Shown piece after piece: positions 1 to 10,062 of a stretch of 64,000 bases of DNA (position 1 is its first letter; each line of letters starts with the position of its first letter). The stretch is from Bradyrhizobium viridifuturi. GTDB lineage: Bacteria; Pseudomonadota; Alphaproteobacteria; Rhizobiales; Xanthobacteraceae. The position numbers were made by a program, and so were the translations under genes. The notes below the pieces were generated by a model that was not told the origin of the DNA, made no database searches, and saw nothing but the letters and a program-made list of their open reading frames with translations. The DNA is taken from assembly GCF_001238275.1 (NCBI RefSeq), contig NZ_LGTB01000003.1, positions 124,001 to 188,000 of the forward strand, given 5' to 3'.

Positions 1-65
1 GGGCGACCAGCTGAGGTCCGCTTCCCCAAGAAAACCTCCGAGAACCACAAAAGGAAACGCAATCA

Positions 66-842
66 ATGGCAAACAAGGTCAAGCAGGTCTGGGCATCGGG
101 CAAGGCGGTGGTCAACGCGTGGCTCGCGATCCCCTCCGGGTTTTCGGCCGAAGTGATCGCGCAATGCGGCTTCGACAGCGTCACCGTCGACATGCAGCAC
201 GGCGTGCAGGATTATCAGTCCATGGTGCAATGCTTCCAGGCGATGCATGCCCATCCGGTGACGCCGATGGTCCGCGTGCCCTGGAATGAGCCCGGCATCA
301 TCGGCAAGGTGCTGGACGGCGGCGCCTATGGCGTGATCTGCCCGATGGTCAACACGCCGCAGGAAGCCAAGAACCTCGTCTCCTATGCGAAGTATCCGCC
401 GAAGGGCGTGCGCTCCAACGGTCCGATCCGCGCCGGCATGTACGGCTCGGCCGGCACCTATCAGCAGACCGCCAACGACGAGATCGTGCTGCTGCCGATG
501 ATGGAGACCAAGACCGCGGTCGAGAACATGGAAGCGATCCTCGATGTCGAAGGCATCGACGGCGTCTATATCGGTCCGTCCGACCTCGGCTTCTCCTACG
601 GTCTGGTGCCGAAGCTCGATCGCGACGAGCCGGAGATCCTCAAGATCTACGAGAAGATCATCAAGGAGTGCGGCAAGCGCGGCCTCAACCCGGGCATCCA
701 CTGCTCCGGCGCCGAGGGCGCGGTGCGCGCGATCAACATGGGCTTCAAGCTCGTGACGCTGTCGAACGAAGTCGGCCTGATGCAGGTCTACGCCAAGATG
801 CAGGTCAACGCGACCCGCGAGAAGTCCGGCGGCAAGGCGTAG
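66..842 (+). CDS. HpcH/HpaI-family aldolase
   Basis: 258-residue class II aldolase of the HpcH/HpaI (2,4-dihydroxyhept-2-ene-1,7-dioate aldolase / citrate lyase beta-like) family, which cleaves or forms 2-keto acid aldols using a divalent metal. Visible family landmarks are VDMQHG near residue 40, the metal-binding Glu in MMETKTAVEN and the Asp in IGPSDLG. The length fits the family. The ATG is preceded by an AAAGGAA ribosome site. It lies 90 bp upstream of a UxaA-type dehydratase on the same strand, so the two probably act in one sugar-acid or 2-keto-acid catabolic route. The actual substrate cannot be read from the sequence. Confidence 0.88.
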   Translation: MANKVKQVWASGKAVVNAWLAIPSGFSAEVIAQCGFDSVTVDMQHGVQDYQSMVQCFQAMHAHPVTPMVRVPWNEPGIIGKVLDGGAYGVICPMVNTPQEAKNLVSYAKYPPKGVRSNGPIRAGMYGSAGTYQQTANDEIVLLPMMETKTAVENMEAILDVEGIDGVYIGPSDLGFSYGLVPKLDRDEPEILKIYEKIIKECGKRGLNPGIHCSGAEGAVRAINMGFKLVTLSNEVGLMQVYAKMQVNATREKSGGKA

Positions 843-850
843 TCATCTTC

Positions 851-915
851 GCGAATGGCGAACAGGGAGTAGCGAATGACGCTACTCCCAATTCCATTCG
901 CTACTCGCCATTCGC
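851..915. repeat. Palindromic intergenic repeat
   Basis: Imperfect inverted repeat in the 90-bp gap between the aldolase and dehydratase genes. The left arm (851-878) begins GCGAATGGCGAACAG and the right arm (895-915) ends GCTACTCGCCATTCGC, so the transcript can fold into a strong hairpin. It may attenuate or stabilise the mRNA between the two genes. Confidence 0.6.
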
Positions 916-932
916 TCCAAAGGAGAACTCCC

Positions 933-2456
933 ATGGCCTCGGCACAAGTGATCCGCCTGCACGCCGACGACAGCGTTTTGATCGCGCGCGCGAGCCTGCC
1001 GCCGGGGCTTGAGGTGACCGAGGGCGTCACCACGGTCGACCGCATTCCGGCCGGCCACAAGGTCGCGATCAAGCCGATCGCGATGGGCGAACCGATCCGG
1101 CGTTACGGCCAGATCATCGGCTTTGCGACCCAGCCGATCGCACCGGGCCAGCATGTGCACACCCAGAACTGCGGCATGGGCGATTTCGCCAAGGACTACG
1201 CCTATGGCGTCGACGTCAAGCCGGTGCCGAATTTCGATCTGCCGGCGACCTTCGAGGGCATCCGCCGCGCCGACGGCCGCGTCGCGACGCGCAACTATAT
1301 CGGCATCCTCACCTCGGTGAATTGCAGCGCCCACGTCGCCGGCATCGTCGCCGACATGTTCAAGAAGAATCCGTTCACCGGCGACAATCCGCTCGCCGAC
1401 TACCCGAATGTCGACGGCGTCGTCGCGCTGACCCACAAGACCGGCTGCGGCATGACCCAGGACGAGCCGCTGGCGCTGCTTCGCCGCACGCTCGGCGGCT
1501 ATGCGCGCCACGTCAATTTCTCCAACGTCATCGTGCTCGGCCTCGGCTGCGAGGTGAACCAGATCGGCGGCCTGATGCAGGAGCAGAAGCTCGCCGGCCG
1601 CCTGCGCGCGATGGACATTCAGGAGGTCGGCGGCACCCGCAAGACCGTGGAAGCCGGCGTTGCCTTCGTGAAGGAAGCGCTCGCCGACGCCAACAAGGTC
1701 AAGCGCGAGGCAGTGCCGGCGAGCGAGCTTACCGTGGCGCTGCAATGCGGCGGCTCGGACGGTTACTCCGGCGTGTCGGCCAACCCTGCACTCGGCGCGG
1801 CGAGCGATTTGTTGGTCCGTCACGGCGGCACGGTGATCCTGTCGGAGACGCCCGAAACCTATGGCGCCGAACATCTGCTGACCCGCCGCGCCGTCAGCCG
1901 CGAGGTCGGCGAGAAGCTGGTCGGCCTGATGCGCTGGTGGGAGGAATACACCCAGCGTGAGGGCGCCGAGATGAACGCCAACCCGAGCCCCGGCAACAAG
2001 GCCGGCGGCCTCACGACGATCCTTGAGAAGTCGCTCGGTGCGATGGCCAAGGCCGGCAGCACCAACCTGGTCGACGTGCTGCATTACGCCGAGCCCGTCA
2101 CCAAGAAGGGCTTCGTGTTCATGGACACGCCCGGCTACGATCCGGTCGCTGCGACCGGGCAGGTCGCCGGCGGCGCCAACCTGGTCTGCTTCACCACCGG
2201 CCGCGGCAGTGTGTTCGGCTGCAAGCCCGCGCCGTCGATCAAGCTCGCCACCAACACGCCGATGTACAAGCGGATGCAGGACGACATGGACGTCAATTGC
2301 GGCACCATCCTCGACGGCGAGGAGAGCGTGCAGGAATGCGGCCAGCGCATCTTTGACCTCATCCTCAAGACCGCCTCGGGCCAGCCGACCAAGAGCGAGA
2401 GCTTTGATTTCGGCGGCGCCGAGTTCGCGCCGTGGGTGCTTGGCGCGACGATGTAG
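933..2456 (+). CDS. UxaA-family altronate/galactarate-type dehydratase
   Basis: 507-residue protein with an N-terminal SAF-like domain (about residues 1-90) followed by the UxaA/GarD dehydratase core. Conserved stretches include the cysteine-containing HKTGCGMTQDE, GLGCEVNQIGG and LQCGGSDGYSG, typical of iron-dependent altronate hydrolases and galactarate dehydratases that convert a sugar acid to a 2-keto-3-deoxy acid. The start was set at the ATG at 933 because AAGGAG lies just upstream; an earlier in-frame start at 876 would begin inside the palindromic repeat. It follows an HpcH/HpaI aldolase, which could cleave its keto-deoxy product. The substrate is inferred only at family level. Confidence 0.87.
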   Translation: MASAQVIRLHADDSVLIARASLPPGLEVTEGVTTVDRIPAGHKVAIKPIAMGEPIRRYGQIIGFATQPIAPGQHVHTQNCGMGDFAKDYAYGVDVKPVPNFDLPATFEGIRRADGRVATRNYIGILTSVNCSAHVAGIVADMFKKNPFTGDNPLADYPNVDGVVALTHKTGCGMTQDEPLALLRRTLGGYARHVNFSNVIVLGLGCEVNQIGGLMQEQKLAGRLRAMDIQEVGGTRKTVEAGVAFVKEALADANKVKREAVPASELTVALQCGGSDGYSGVSANPALGAASDLLVRHGGTVILSETPETYGAEHLLTRRAVSREVGEKLVGLMRWWEEYTQREGAEMNANPSPGNKAGGLTTILEKSLGAMAKAGSTNLVDVLHYAEPVTKKGFVFMDTPGYDPVAATGQVAGGANLVCFTTGRGSVFGCKPAPSIKLATNTPMYKRMQDDMDVNCGTILDGEESVQECGQRIFDLILKTASGQPTKSESFDFGGAEFAPWVLGATM

Positions 2457-2491
2457 CGCTTGGGAGCTGCAATACAGGCCGCATTCTCGCT

Positions 2492-2609
2492 GTCGTCCCG
2501 GCGAAGGCCGGGACCTATACCGCGTGATCTATCGTTTTCAGGGCGGTGGCAGACACCTTCCGCATCGCCACGGTCGGTGGTTATGGGTCCCGGCCTTCGC
2601 CGGGACGAC
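2492..2609. repeat. Palindromic repeat with GTCCCGG/CCGGGAC arms
   Basis: Two arms of about 24 bp (2492-2515 and 2586-2609) are near-perfect inverse complements built on CGTCCCGGCGAAGGCCGGGAC, each arm being itself partly palindromic. The roughly 70-bp spacer is unremarkable. It looks like a REP/BIME-type element and lies between the dehydratase and SGNH hydrolase genes. Confidence 0.7.
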
Positions 2610-2671
2610 GAGTTTGCTGTCCCCACGGATTACGCTACGCTCCATCCAGGCTACGACTGAACGGAGGAAGC

Positions 2672-3175
2672 ATGCGCGCGCTTCGGTTCGGACTTATTGG
2701 ATGCCTCGCATTTCTGGCCGCATTCATCCTCGGCGCCGCCTCGGCTGACGCCGCAACCGTCGTCGCGCTTGGCGCGAGCAACACCTACGGCAAGGGCGTG
2801 GCGCGCAACCAGGCCTATCCCGCGCAGCTCGAATCGATCCTGCGGGCGAAGGGGCTGAACGTCCGTATCGTGAACGCCGGCATCAATGGCGACACCACCG
2901 AAGGGATGCTGCAACGCCTCGACCGGGCAGTCCCGAACGGCACCCGCGCGGTGATCCTGCAGCCCGGCGGCAACGATCGGCGCAAGGGCAGCCCGGACCG
3001 GACAGCGGATATTCAAAGCCGCCTCAGCGCCCGCGGCATCACCGTGATCATGCTTGCCAACGGGATGTTGGGCGGACTGCCGCATCAGCCCGACGGTGTG
3101 CATTTGACCCCCGAAGGCTATCACATGCTCGCCGAGCAGCTTGCGTCGCAGGTGTCAGGTGCGATCGGCCGCTAG
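2672..3175 (+). CDS. Secreted SGNH/GDSL hydrolase
   Basis: 167-residue small esterase/lipase-like hydrolase. The first ~27 residues form a signal peptide (basic MRALRFG, then a hydrophobic run, then SADAAT). The mature part begins with block I, VALGASNTYGKG, with the nucleophilic Ser replacing the usual GDS by GAS. It then has the GGND block (PGGNDRRKG) and the Asp-His pair DGVHLTPEGY of block V, so the catalytic set is intact. The start at 2672 has GGAGG just upstream; reading frame extends earlier but has no support. It is probably periplasmic arylesterase/thioesterase-like, substrate unknown, and apparently monocistronic. Confidence 0.82.
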   Translation: MRALRFGLIGCLAFLAAFILGAASADAATVVALGASNTYGKGVARNQAYPAQLESILRAKGLNVRIVNAGINGDTTEGMLQRLDRAVPNGTRAVILQPGGNDRRKGSPDRTADIQSRLSARGITVIMLANGMLGGLPHQPDGVHLTPEGYHMLAEQLASQVSGAIGR

Positions 3176-3318
3176 CCGGTGGGGCCAATGAGCCGCGTCA
3201 GTCACTCCCATTGGGACAACCGCACGGACAATTCCTGGGCAACCGCTGCCCGTTGTTAGTGCTTGATCCATACCGGAACCAGTGTTCTGCTTAAAAAAGC
3301 TGCTGGAGTCCTCGGTCC

Positions 3319-6300
3319 GTGTCGATCTTCGTCGCACTGCATCACGTCACGCACTATAAATACGACCGGCCGATCGATCTCGGGCCCCAGACCATTCGGC
3401 TCCGGCCGGCGCCGCATACCCGCACGCCGATCCTCAGCTATTCGCTCAAGGTCACGCCATCGAATCATTTCGTGAACTGGCAGCAGGACCCGCAGGGCAA
3501 CTGGCTGGCGCGCTACGTCTTCCCGGAGAAGGCAACCGAGCTCAAGGTCGAGGTCGATTTCACCGCTGAGATGACGGTGGTCAATCCGTTCGACTTCTTC
3601 GTCGAGCCCTACGCCAACAGTTTTCCATTCGAATATCCCGGCGATCTCAAGACCGAGCTCGCGCCCTATCTGGAGACCGAGGAGCCCGGGCCGTTGCTCG
3701 CGGCGTACCTGAAGGACATTCCGCGGCAGGCCGATAGCACCGTCAATTTCCTGGTCGAGCTGAACGCGCAGCTGCAGAAGAAGATCAGCTACGTGATCCG
3801 GATGGAGGCCGGCATCCAGACGCCGGAGGAGACGCTGGCCGCTTGCTCCGGCTCGTGCCGCGACTCGGCTTGGCTTTTGATCCAGACGATGCGGCATCTC
3901 GGCCTCGCCGCGCGCTTCGTCTCCGGATATCTCATCCAGCTGCGGCCCGATATCGATCCGCTCGAGGGGCCGCGCGAGGTCGAGAACGATTTCACCGATC
4001 TGCACGCCTGGGCCGAAGTCTATCTGCCCGGCGCGGGCTGGATCGGGTTCGACGTCACTTCCGGCATGCTGACCGGCGAGGGCCACATTCCGGTCTGCGC
4101 CACGCCGCACTACCGCTCGGCCTCGCCGGTGACCGGCACCGCAGGCGCCGCCAATGTCGAGTTCGGCTTCGAGATGAGCGTCAAGCGCATCCGCGAAGCG
4201 CCGCGGATCACCAGGCCGTTTTCGGATGCATCCTGGGCGCGGCTCGACCAACTCGGCGAGCAGGTCGATGCCGACCTGACGAAGCACGATGTGCGGCTGA
4301 CCATGGGCGGCGAGCCGACCTTCGTTTCGGTCGACGATCTGGAATCACCGGAGTGGAACGTCGCCGCGGTCGGCCCGACCAAGCGCGCGCTGGCCGACGA
4401 GTTGATCCGTAAGTTGCGCACGCGGTTCGCGCCGGGCGGCCTGCTGCATTACGGCCAGGGCAAATGGTATCCCGGCGAGAGCCTGCCGCGCTGGGCGTTC
4501 GGCCTCTATTGGCGCAAGGACGGCAAGCCGATCTGGAAGAACGCCGACCTGATCGCGTCGATCGAGAATCTGCGCAAGGCAAGGGTTGCCGATGCTGAGC
4601 GCTTTGCCGTCGGCACTGCGAAGAAGCTCGGACTCCGCGCCGACCATGTCATGCCGGCCTATGAGGACCCGGCGTTCTGGCTGCAGCGTGAAGCCGGGCT
4701 GCCGGCCAACGTCACGCCCGATAACTCCAAGCTGACGGATGCCGAAGAGCGCGCGCGGCTGGCGCGGGTGTTCGACGCGGGACTGACGACGCCGAAAGGC
4801 TTTGTGCTGCCGATCCAGCGTTGGACGCCGCTTGCCGACAAGATCCCTGCGCGCTGGCGCAGCGAGCATTGGAAGATCCGCCGCAGCCATCTGTTCGCAT
4901 CACCCGGCGATTCGCCGCTCGGCCTGCGGCTGCCGATCGGCTCGCTCGAACATGTCCCGCCGGAGGACTATCCCTACATCGTCGAGCAGGATCCGATGGC
5001 GCCGCGCGAGGCGCTCGCCGACGCGGAGCTGAAGCAGGCGCTGAAGGACATCCCCGAGCCGCTGCCGGTGCGTACCGCAATGGCGATCGAAGTCCGCGAC
5101 GGCGTGATCTGTGTCTTCATGCCGCCGGTCGAGAAGGTCGAGGATTATCTTGAACTGATCACGGCAATCGAGGCGACCGCGGAGGAAACGCAGCTCGCAG
5201 TCCACGTCGAAGGCTACGCGCCACCGTTCGATCCGCGCATCGAGGTGATCAAGGTGACGCCGGACCCGGGCGTGATCGAGATCAACGTGCAGCCGGCGCA
5301 GAGCTGGCGCGAAGCCGTCGACATCACCCTCGGCCTCTACGAGGATTCCGCGAAGACGCGGCTGGGGGCCAACCGCTTCCTGATCGATGGCCGCCACACC
5401 GGCACCGGCGGCGGCAACCACATCGTGGTCGGCGGCAGCAAGCCGGAGGATTCACCGTTCCTGCGCCGGCCAGACCTGCTGAAGAGCCTCGTGCTGTATT
5501 GGCAGCGGCATCCGTCGCTGTCCTATCTGTTCTCCGGCATGTTCATCGGCCCGACCAGCCAGGCGCCGCGGATCGACGAGGCGCGGCATGACGGGCTCTA
5601 TGAATTGGAGATCGCGCTCGCGCACGTTCCGCCGCCGTGCATGGACGCGCCGCTATGGCTGGTCGACCGGCTGTTTCGGCACATCCTGGTCGACATCACC
5701 GGCAACACCCATCGCGCCGAGATCTGCATCGACAAGCTCTATTCGCCCGACGGCCCGACCGGCCGCCTCGGCCTGGTCGAATTCCGCGCGCTCGAAATGC
5801 CGCCCGATCCGCGCATGTCGCTGGCGCAGCAGTTGTTGATCCGTGCACTGATCGCGAAGCTGTGGCGCGAGCCGCAGGACGGGAAGTTCGTGCGCTGGGG
5901 CACCGCGCTGCATGACCGCTTCATGCTGCCGCATTTCCTCTGGGAGGATTTTCTGGGCGTGCTCGCCGAGCTCAAGCAGTTCGGCTACGACGTCGAACCG
6001 GAATGGTATCAGGCGCAGCTCGAATTCCGCTTCCCCGCCTTCGGCCGGGTCCATCACGGTGGCGTCGGTCTCGAGCTGCGGCAGGCGCTCGAGCCCTGGC
6101 ATGTGCTGGGCGAGGAGGGCACCTCGGGCGGCACCGTGCGCTATGTCGATTCGTCGGTCGAACGGTTGCAGGTGAAGGCCACCGGTTTCGTGGAGGGCCG
6201 CCATGTCGTCACCTGCAATGGCAGGCGGATGCCGATGACCGAGACCGGCCGCTCGGGCGAGGCGGTTGCAGGCGTCCGCTTCAAGGCCTGGCAGCCGGCC

Positions 6301-6579
6301 TCCGGCCTGCATCCCACGATTCCCGTGCACGCGCCCTTGACGTTCGACCTGATCGACACCTGGAACGGCCGCTCGCTCGGCGGCTGCGTCTATCATGTCG
6401 CCCATCCCGGCGGCCGCAACTACGAGACCAAGCCGGTCAATTCCTACGAGGCCGAGGCTCGGCGGCTGGCACGCTTCCAGGAACACGGCCACACCCCCGG
6501 CAAGATCGAAACGCCGCCGGAGGAACGCACAATTGAGTTTCCCTTGACCCTCGACTTGCGGACGCCGCTCCTGCACTAA
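3319..6579 (+). CDS. Transglutaminase-like protein with DUF2126 domain
   Basis: 1086-residue two-part protein with a GTG start. The first ~90 residues match the bacterial transglutaminase N-terminal fold. A transglutaminase/protease core follows, with Cys about 180 ([10 protein letters not shown]), His about 229 ([10 protein letters not shown]) and Asp about 245 (GFDVTSG) forming the expected triad. From about residue 300 to the end is the large DUF2126 region, with conserved MGGEPTFVS and [10 protein letters not shown] segments. It starts a three-gene unit with an ATP-grasp/alpha-E fusion 41 bp downstream and then a second transglutaminase. Comparative genomics (Iyer, Aravind and colleagues on amidoligases) predicts that such loci make or hydrolyse a peptide-like product; no product is known to me. 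No signal peptide is seen, so it is presumably cytoplasmic. Confidence 0.88.
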   Translation: MSIFVALHHVTHYKYDRPIDLGPQTIRLRPAPHTRTPILSYSLKVTPSNHFVNWQQDPQGNWLARYVFPEKATELKVEVDFTAEMTVVNPFDFFVEPYANSFPFEYPGDLKTELAPYLETEEPGPLLAAYLKDIPRQADSTVNFLVELNAQLQKKISYVIRMEAGIQTPEETLAACSGSCRDSAWLLIQTMRHLGLAARFVSGYLIQLRPDIDPLEGPREVENDFTDLHAWAEVYLPGAGWIGFDVTSGMLTGEGHIPVCATPHYRSASPVTGTAGAANVEFGFEMSVKRIREAPRITRPFSDASWARLDQLGEQVDADLTKHDVRLTMGGEPTFVSVDDLESPEWNVAAVGPTKRALADELIRKLRTRFAPGGLLHYGQGKWYPGESLPRWAFGLYWRKDGKPIWKNADLIASIENLRKARVADAERFAVGTAKKLGLRADHVMPAYEDPAFWLQREAGLPANVTPDNSKLTDAEERARLARVFDAGLTTPKGFVLPIQRWTPLADKIPARWRSEHWKIRRSHLFASPGDSPLGLRLPIGSLEHVPPEDYPYIVEQDPMAPREALADAELKQALKDIPEPLPVRTAMAIEVRDGVICVFMPPVEKVEDYLELITAIEATAEETQLAVHVEGYAPPFDPRIEVIKVTPDPGVIEINVQPAQSWREAVDITLGLYEDSAKTRLGANRFLIDGRHTGTGGGNHIVVGGSKPEDSPFLRRPDLLKSLVLYWQRHPSLSYLFSGMFIGPTSQAPRIDEARHDGLYELEIALAHVPPPCMDAPLWLVDRLFRHILVDITGNTHRAEICIDKLYSPDGPTGRLGLVEFRALEMPPDPRMSLAQQLLIRALIAKLWREPQDGKFVRWGTALHDRFMLPHFLWEDFLGVLAELKQFGYDVEPEWYQAQLEFRFPAFGRVHHGGVGLELRQALEPWHVLGEEGTSGGTVRYVDSSVERLQVKATGFVEGRHVVTCNGRRMPMTETGRSGEAVAGVRFKAWQPASGLHPTIPVHAPLTFDLIDTWNGRSLGGCVYHVAHPGGRNYETKPVNSYEAEARRLARFQEHGHTPGKIETPPEERTIEFPLTLDLRTPLLH

Positions 6580-6620
6580 TTGGAGCGTTCTCCAGCGAAC
6601 TGGGGTGCAGGGGAAGTGCA

Positions 6621-9164
6621 ATGACGGTGTCGGGTGGCCGGGGCAACAGCCAAGGCAGCAGTCAGGAGAGCAGGGCCCGGCCCGGCCAGCGCCGGATGGC
6701 GCAGTGGACCCGCGACTATGTCCGGCTTCCGGGCATTCCCGATGAATATATCGCCGAGAATGGCGCGCCGCGGCCGGTCTGGGCCCGTTTCTTCGATGCC
6801 TTTGCCGGGCTGTCGCCGGCCGATATCGAGCGCCGCTTCGCCAACGCCGACCGTCATCTGCGCGAGGCCGGCGTCACCTATCGGGCGCCGGGCGATACCT
6901 CCGACCGGATCTGGCCGCTCAGCCACCTGCCACTGATCATCGACGCGGCCGACTGGCGGCAACTCGCCGCCGGCGTCGCGCAGCGGGCGCAGCTCCTGGA
7001 AATGGTGTTGGCCGATCTCTACGGCGAGGGCCGTCTCGTCGCCGACGGTGCCATCCCTGCAGCGGCGATCGCCGGCAGCAGCGAATATCTGCGCTCGGTC
7101 AGCGGCATCAGGCCGCCGGGCGGCCGCTATCTGCATCTCTATGCCGCCGATATCGGCCGCGGGCCTGACGGCCGCTGGTGGGTGCTCGGCGATCGCACGC
7201 AGGCGCCGTCGGGCGCCGGCTATGCCCTGGAAAATCGCCTGGTGCTGTCGCGCGCGTTTTCCAATCTCTACAAATCGATGAATGTCGAGCGCGTCGCGCC
7301 GTTCTTCGAAGCGTTCCGCGATTCGCTGCGCGCCAGCGCCGATCGCGACGAGCCGCGGATCGGCCTGCTGACGCCGGGCGCGTTCAGCGAGACCTATTTC
7401 GAACACGCGACGCTCGCGCGCTATCTCGGATTCCTGCTGGTCGAGGGTGATGATCTCGCGGTCTCCGGCGACCGCATCCACATCCGTACCGTCGCCGGAT
7501 TGAAGCGGCTCGACGTGCTGCTGCGCCGGGTCGATTCCAACATGCTCGATCCGCTCGAGCTCGACGCGTCCTCCTATCTCGGCGTGCCCGGCCTCGTCGA
7601 GGTGCTGCGCAAGGGCGGCGTCGTGGTCGCCAACATGCCGGGCTCCGGCGTGATGGAGGCGAGGGCGCTGCTCGGCTTCCTTCCCAATCTCTGCCGCCGC
7701 CTGCTCTCGGAAGACCTGATGATGCCGCACATCGCGACTTGGTGGTGCGGCCAGAAGTCTGCTCGCGAGCAGGTGCTGTCGCGGCTCGATGAATTCGCGA
7801 TCGAAGGCGCCTATGGCCGCGGCGTCGCGGATTTTCCCGGCCATGGGCCGGTGCTGCCCGGCGAATTATCGGGGGCGGAGCGCGACCGCCTGAAGGATGC
7901 GATCAGCCACCGCGGCATCGACTATGTCGGCCAGGAGTTGGTGCGCCTTTCCACGACGCCGGTGTGGGAAGACGGCCGCATCGCGCCGCGTCCGTTCGTA
8001 CTGCGGGTGTTCGCGGCGGCGACGCCGAACGGCTGGACTGTGTTGCCCGGCGGCTTCTGCCGGATTGCCGACCGGGCCGATGCGCGCGCGGTGTCGATGG
8101 GCGATGGCGCAGTGTCCGCCGACGTCTGGGTGGTCTCGGATAAGGCGGTCGCGACCTCGACCCTGCTGCCGGCGGTCGACACCGTCCGCATCCGACGCAT
8201 CGCCGGCGTGCTGCCGAGCCGCGCCGCCGACAACCTGTTCTGGCTCGGCCGCTATCTCGAGCGCGCCGAGGCCACCATTCGCCTGATCCGCGCGCTGTGC
8301 ACGCCGCTGCGCGATCCGGCGCGCGGCAATTCGAATGGCAACGCACCGGCGATGCATTCGGCCGAGCGCATCCAGCGCCTGCTGGTGACCTGGGGCGCGG
8401 CCTCGCAGACGGCGCGCGCCAATCCCGCCAAGGTCGCGCTCGAGGCGCTGCAGAACGAGGAGAAGTTCGGTTCGGCGCTGTCGCTGGTGCGATCGGCGCA
8501 GCGCACCGCGACGTCGCTTCGCGAGCGGCTGTCGCCGGACGCTTGGCAGGTCATCACCGAAATGGCCGACCGTCTCGCGATCGAGGTTCATGATGATGAC
8601 GGCGTCGTCAGCGCCGCCGAGCTGACCTTGCAGGAGCTCGCAAGTTTCGCCGGCCTCGCGCAGGAGAACATGAACCGCGCCGCCGGCTGGCGCTTCCTCG
8701 AGATGGGCCGCCGCGCCGAGCGCGCCATCAACACCACGCGCTTTGCCCGCCAGTTCGCCTATGACGAAGCCGGTGACGAGGATCTCGATGTCCTGCTCAC
8801 GCTGGTCGACTGCCAGATCACCTATCGCTCGCGCTATCTGGTGCAGCCGCTGCTGACGCCGGTGCGCGATCTCGCGGTGCTGGATCCCTACAATCCGCGC
8901 TCGGTCGCATTCCAGGTCGCGGCGCTGAACGAGCATATCGCCGCGTTGCCGAGCCTGAAGGAGCACGGCCTGATCGAGCGGCCGCAACGGCTCGCGGTCG
9001 CGGTCGAGGCGATGTTGACGACGGCCGAGGCTTCGAGCCTCGACGTCAAGACGCTGTTCGCGCTGGAGCAGGACCTGCTCAACCTCGCCGACGCGGTCGG
9101 GCTGCATTATTTCCCGCACGGACCGAATGCCAGCCGGCCGGAGAAGCTCACGGGGCTGGCGTGA
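6621..9164 (+). CDS. Circularly permuted ATP-grasp / alpha-E fusion protein
   Basis: 847-residue fusion. Residues about 60-500 are the circularly permuted ATP-grasp domain (DUF404/DUF407 type; GRWWVLGDRTQAPSGAGYAL and PFVLRVFA are recognisable), expected to form an amide bond with ATP. From about residue 528 (LPSRAADNLFWLGRYLERAE) to the end is the all-helical alpha-E domain. In many bacteria these are two adjacent genes, so this is the fused form. The first ATG is used; an internal Met at residue 26 (6696) could also serve. The stop overlaps the start of the next transglutaminase by 4 bp, implying translational coupling. With two transglutaminases it forms a predicted peptide ligation/cleavage system. 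Confidence 0.88.
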   Translation: MTVSGGRGNSQGSSQESRARPGQRRMAQWTRDYVRLPGIPDEYIAENGAPRPVWARFFDAFAGLSPADIERRFANADRHLREAGVTYRAPGDTSDRIWPLSHLPLIIDAADWRQLAAGVAQRAQLLEMVLADLYGEGRLVADGAIPAAAIAGSSEYLRSVSGIRPPGGRYLHLYAADIGRGPDGRWWVLGDRTQAPSGAGYALENRLVLSRAFSNLYKSMNVERVAPFFEAFRDSLRASADRDEPRIGLLTPGAFSETYFEHATLARYLGFLLVEGDDLAVSGDRIHIRTVAGLKRLDVLLRRVDSNMLDPLELDASSYLGVPGLVEVLRKGGVVVANMPGSGVMEARALLGFLPNLCRRLLSEDLMMPHIATWWCGQKSAREQVLSRLDEFAIEGAYGRGVADFPGHGPVLPGELSGAERDRLKDAISHRGIDYVGQELVRLSTTPVWEDGRIAPRPFVLRVFAAATPNGWTVLPGGFCRIADRADARAVSMGDGAVSADVWVVSDKAVATSTLLPAVDTVRIRRIAGVLPSRAADNLFWLGRYLERAEATIRLIRALCTPLRDPARGNSNGNAPAMHSAERIQRLLVTWGAASQTARANPAKVALEALQNEEKFGSALSLVRSAQRTATSLRERLSPDAWQVITEMADRLAIEVHDDDGVVSAAELTLQELASFAGLAQENMNRAAGWRFLEMGRRAERAINTTRFARQFAYDEAGDEDLDVLLTLVDCQITYRSRYLVQPLLTPVRDLAVLDPYNPRSVAFQVAALNEHIAALPSLKEHGLIERPQRLAVAVEAMLTTAEASSLDVKTLFALEQDLLNLADAVGLHYFPHGPNASRPEKLTGLA

Positions 9165-10039
9165 TCTACGACATCCGTCACGTCACGACCTACAGCTACG
9201 AGACTCAGGTCAGCTTCGCCCGCTGCTCGCTGCGGCTGGAGCCGATCAGCGGCGACGGGCAGGAGCTGATCTCCCATTCGGTCGAGATTCGTCCGAGGCC
9301 CGCCGAACGCACCGCGCGGCGCGATTTCTTCGGCACGTCGACCGAGAGCGTCCTGATCGAGACCGCGCATCGCAGCCTTCGCATCGATTCCCGCTCGCGG
9401 GTCTCGGTGGCGCGGCAGCCGCCGGCGCGTGATGCGGCCAGCCCGCCCTGGGAAAGCGTCCGCGATAGCGCATTCGAGGCGCTGAGCCTCGATGCGGCCT
9501 CGCCGGTCGGCTATGTCTTTGCAAGTGCCTTGGTGCCGGTGCTGCGGCCGGTGACGGCCTACGCTTCCGCGAGCTTCTCGCCTGACGGTGGTATCCTAGC
9601 CGGTGCGGCCGACCTGATGCGCCGCATCCGCAGCGACTTCAAATACGATCCCAAGGCGACCGTGATCTCGACGCCGCTGCGCGACGTGTTCGAGAAGCGT
9701 CACGGCGTCTGCCAGGATTTTGCCCATGTGATGATCGCCGGGCTGCGTGGTCTCGGCCTGTCCGCGGCCTATGTCAGCGGTTATCTGCGCACCATTCCGC
9801 CGCCGGGGCAGCCGCGGCTGCAGGGCGCCGACGCGACCCATGCCTGGGTCTCGGTCTGGTGCGGCAGCGAGCTTGGCTGGGTCGGATTCGATCCGACCAA
9901 CGATCTGATGGTCGCCAACGACCACATCATCCTCGCCATCGGCCGCGACTTCGCCGACGTCTCTCCGGTCGACGGCGTGATTGTCGGTGCGCGCAAGCAA
10001 AAGCTCAGCGTCGCGGTCGACGTACTGCCGGTGGAGTGA
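9161..10039 (+). CDS. Transglutaminase family protein
   Basis: 292-residue protein with an N-terminal bacterial transglutaminase domain (IYDIRHVTTYSYE at the very start) and a catalytic core containing Cys about 184 (HGVCQDFAHV), His about 227 (DATHAWVSVW) and Asp about 244 (GFDPTND). It overlaps the ATP-grasp/alpha-E gene by 4 bp and is the third member of the operon. Family members are predicted to be peptidases or to remove a peptide conjugate rather than to crosslink proteins. The region just after it changes strand, so this is the operon's end. Confidence 0.88.
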   Translation: MIYDIRHVTTYSYETQVSFARCSLRLEPISGDGQELISHSVEIRPRPAERTARRDFFGTSTESVLIETAHRSLRIDSRSRVSVARQPPARDAASPPWESVRDSAFEALSLDAASPVGYVFASALVPVLRPVTAYASASFSPDGGILAGAADLMRRIRSDFKYDPKATVISTPLRDVFEKRHGVCQDFAHVMIAGLRGLGLSAAYVSGYLRTIPPPGQPRLQGADATHAWVSVWCGSELGWVGFDPTNDLMVANDHIILAIGRDFADVSPVDGVIVGARKQKLSVAVDVLPVE

Positions 10040-10062
10040 GCGGAGCGCGGCGGGAAACCCGA

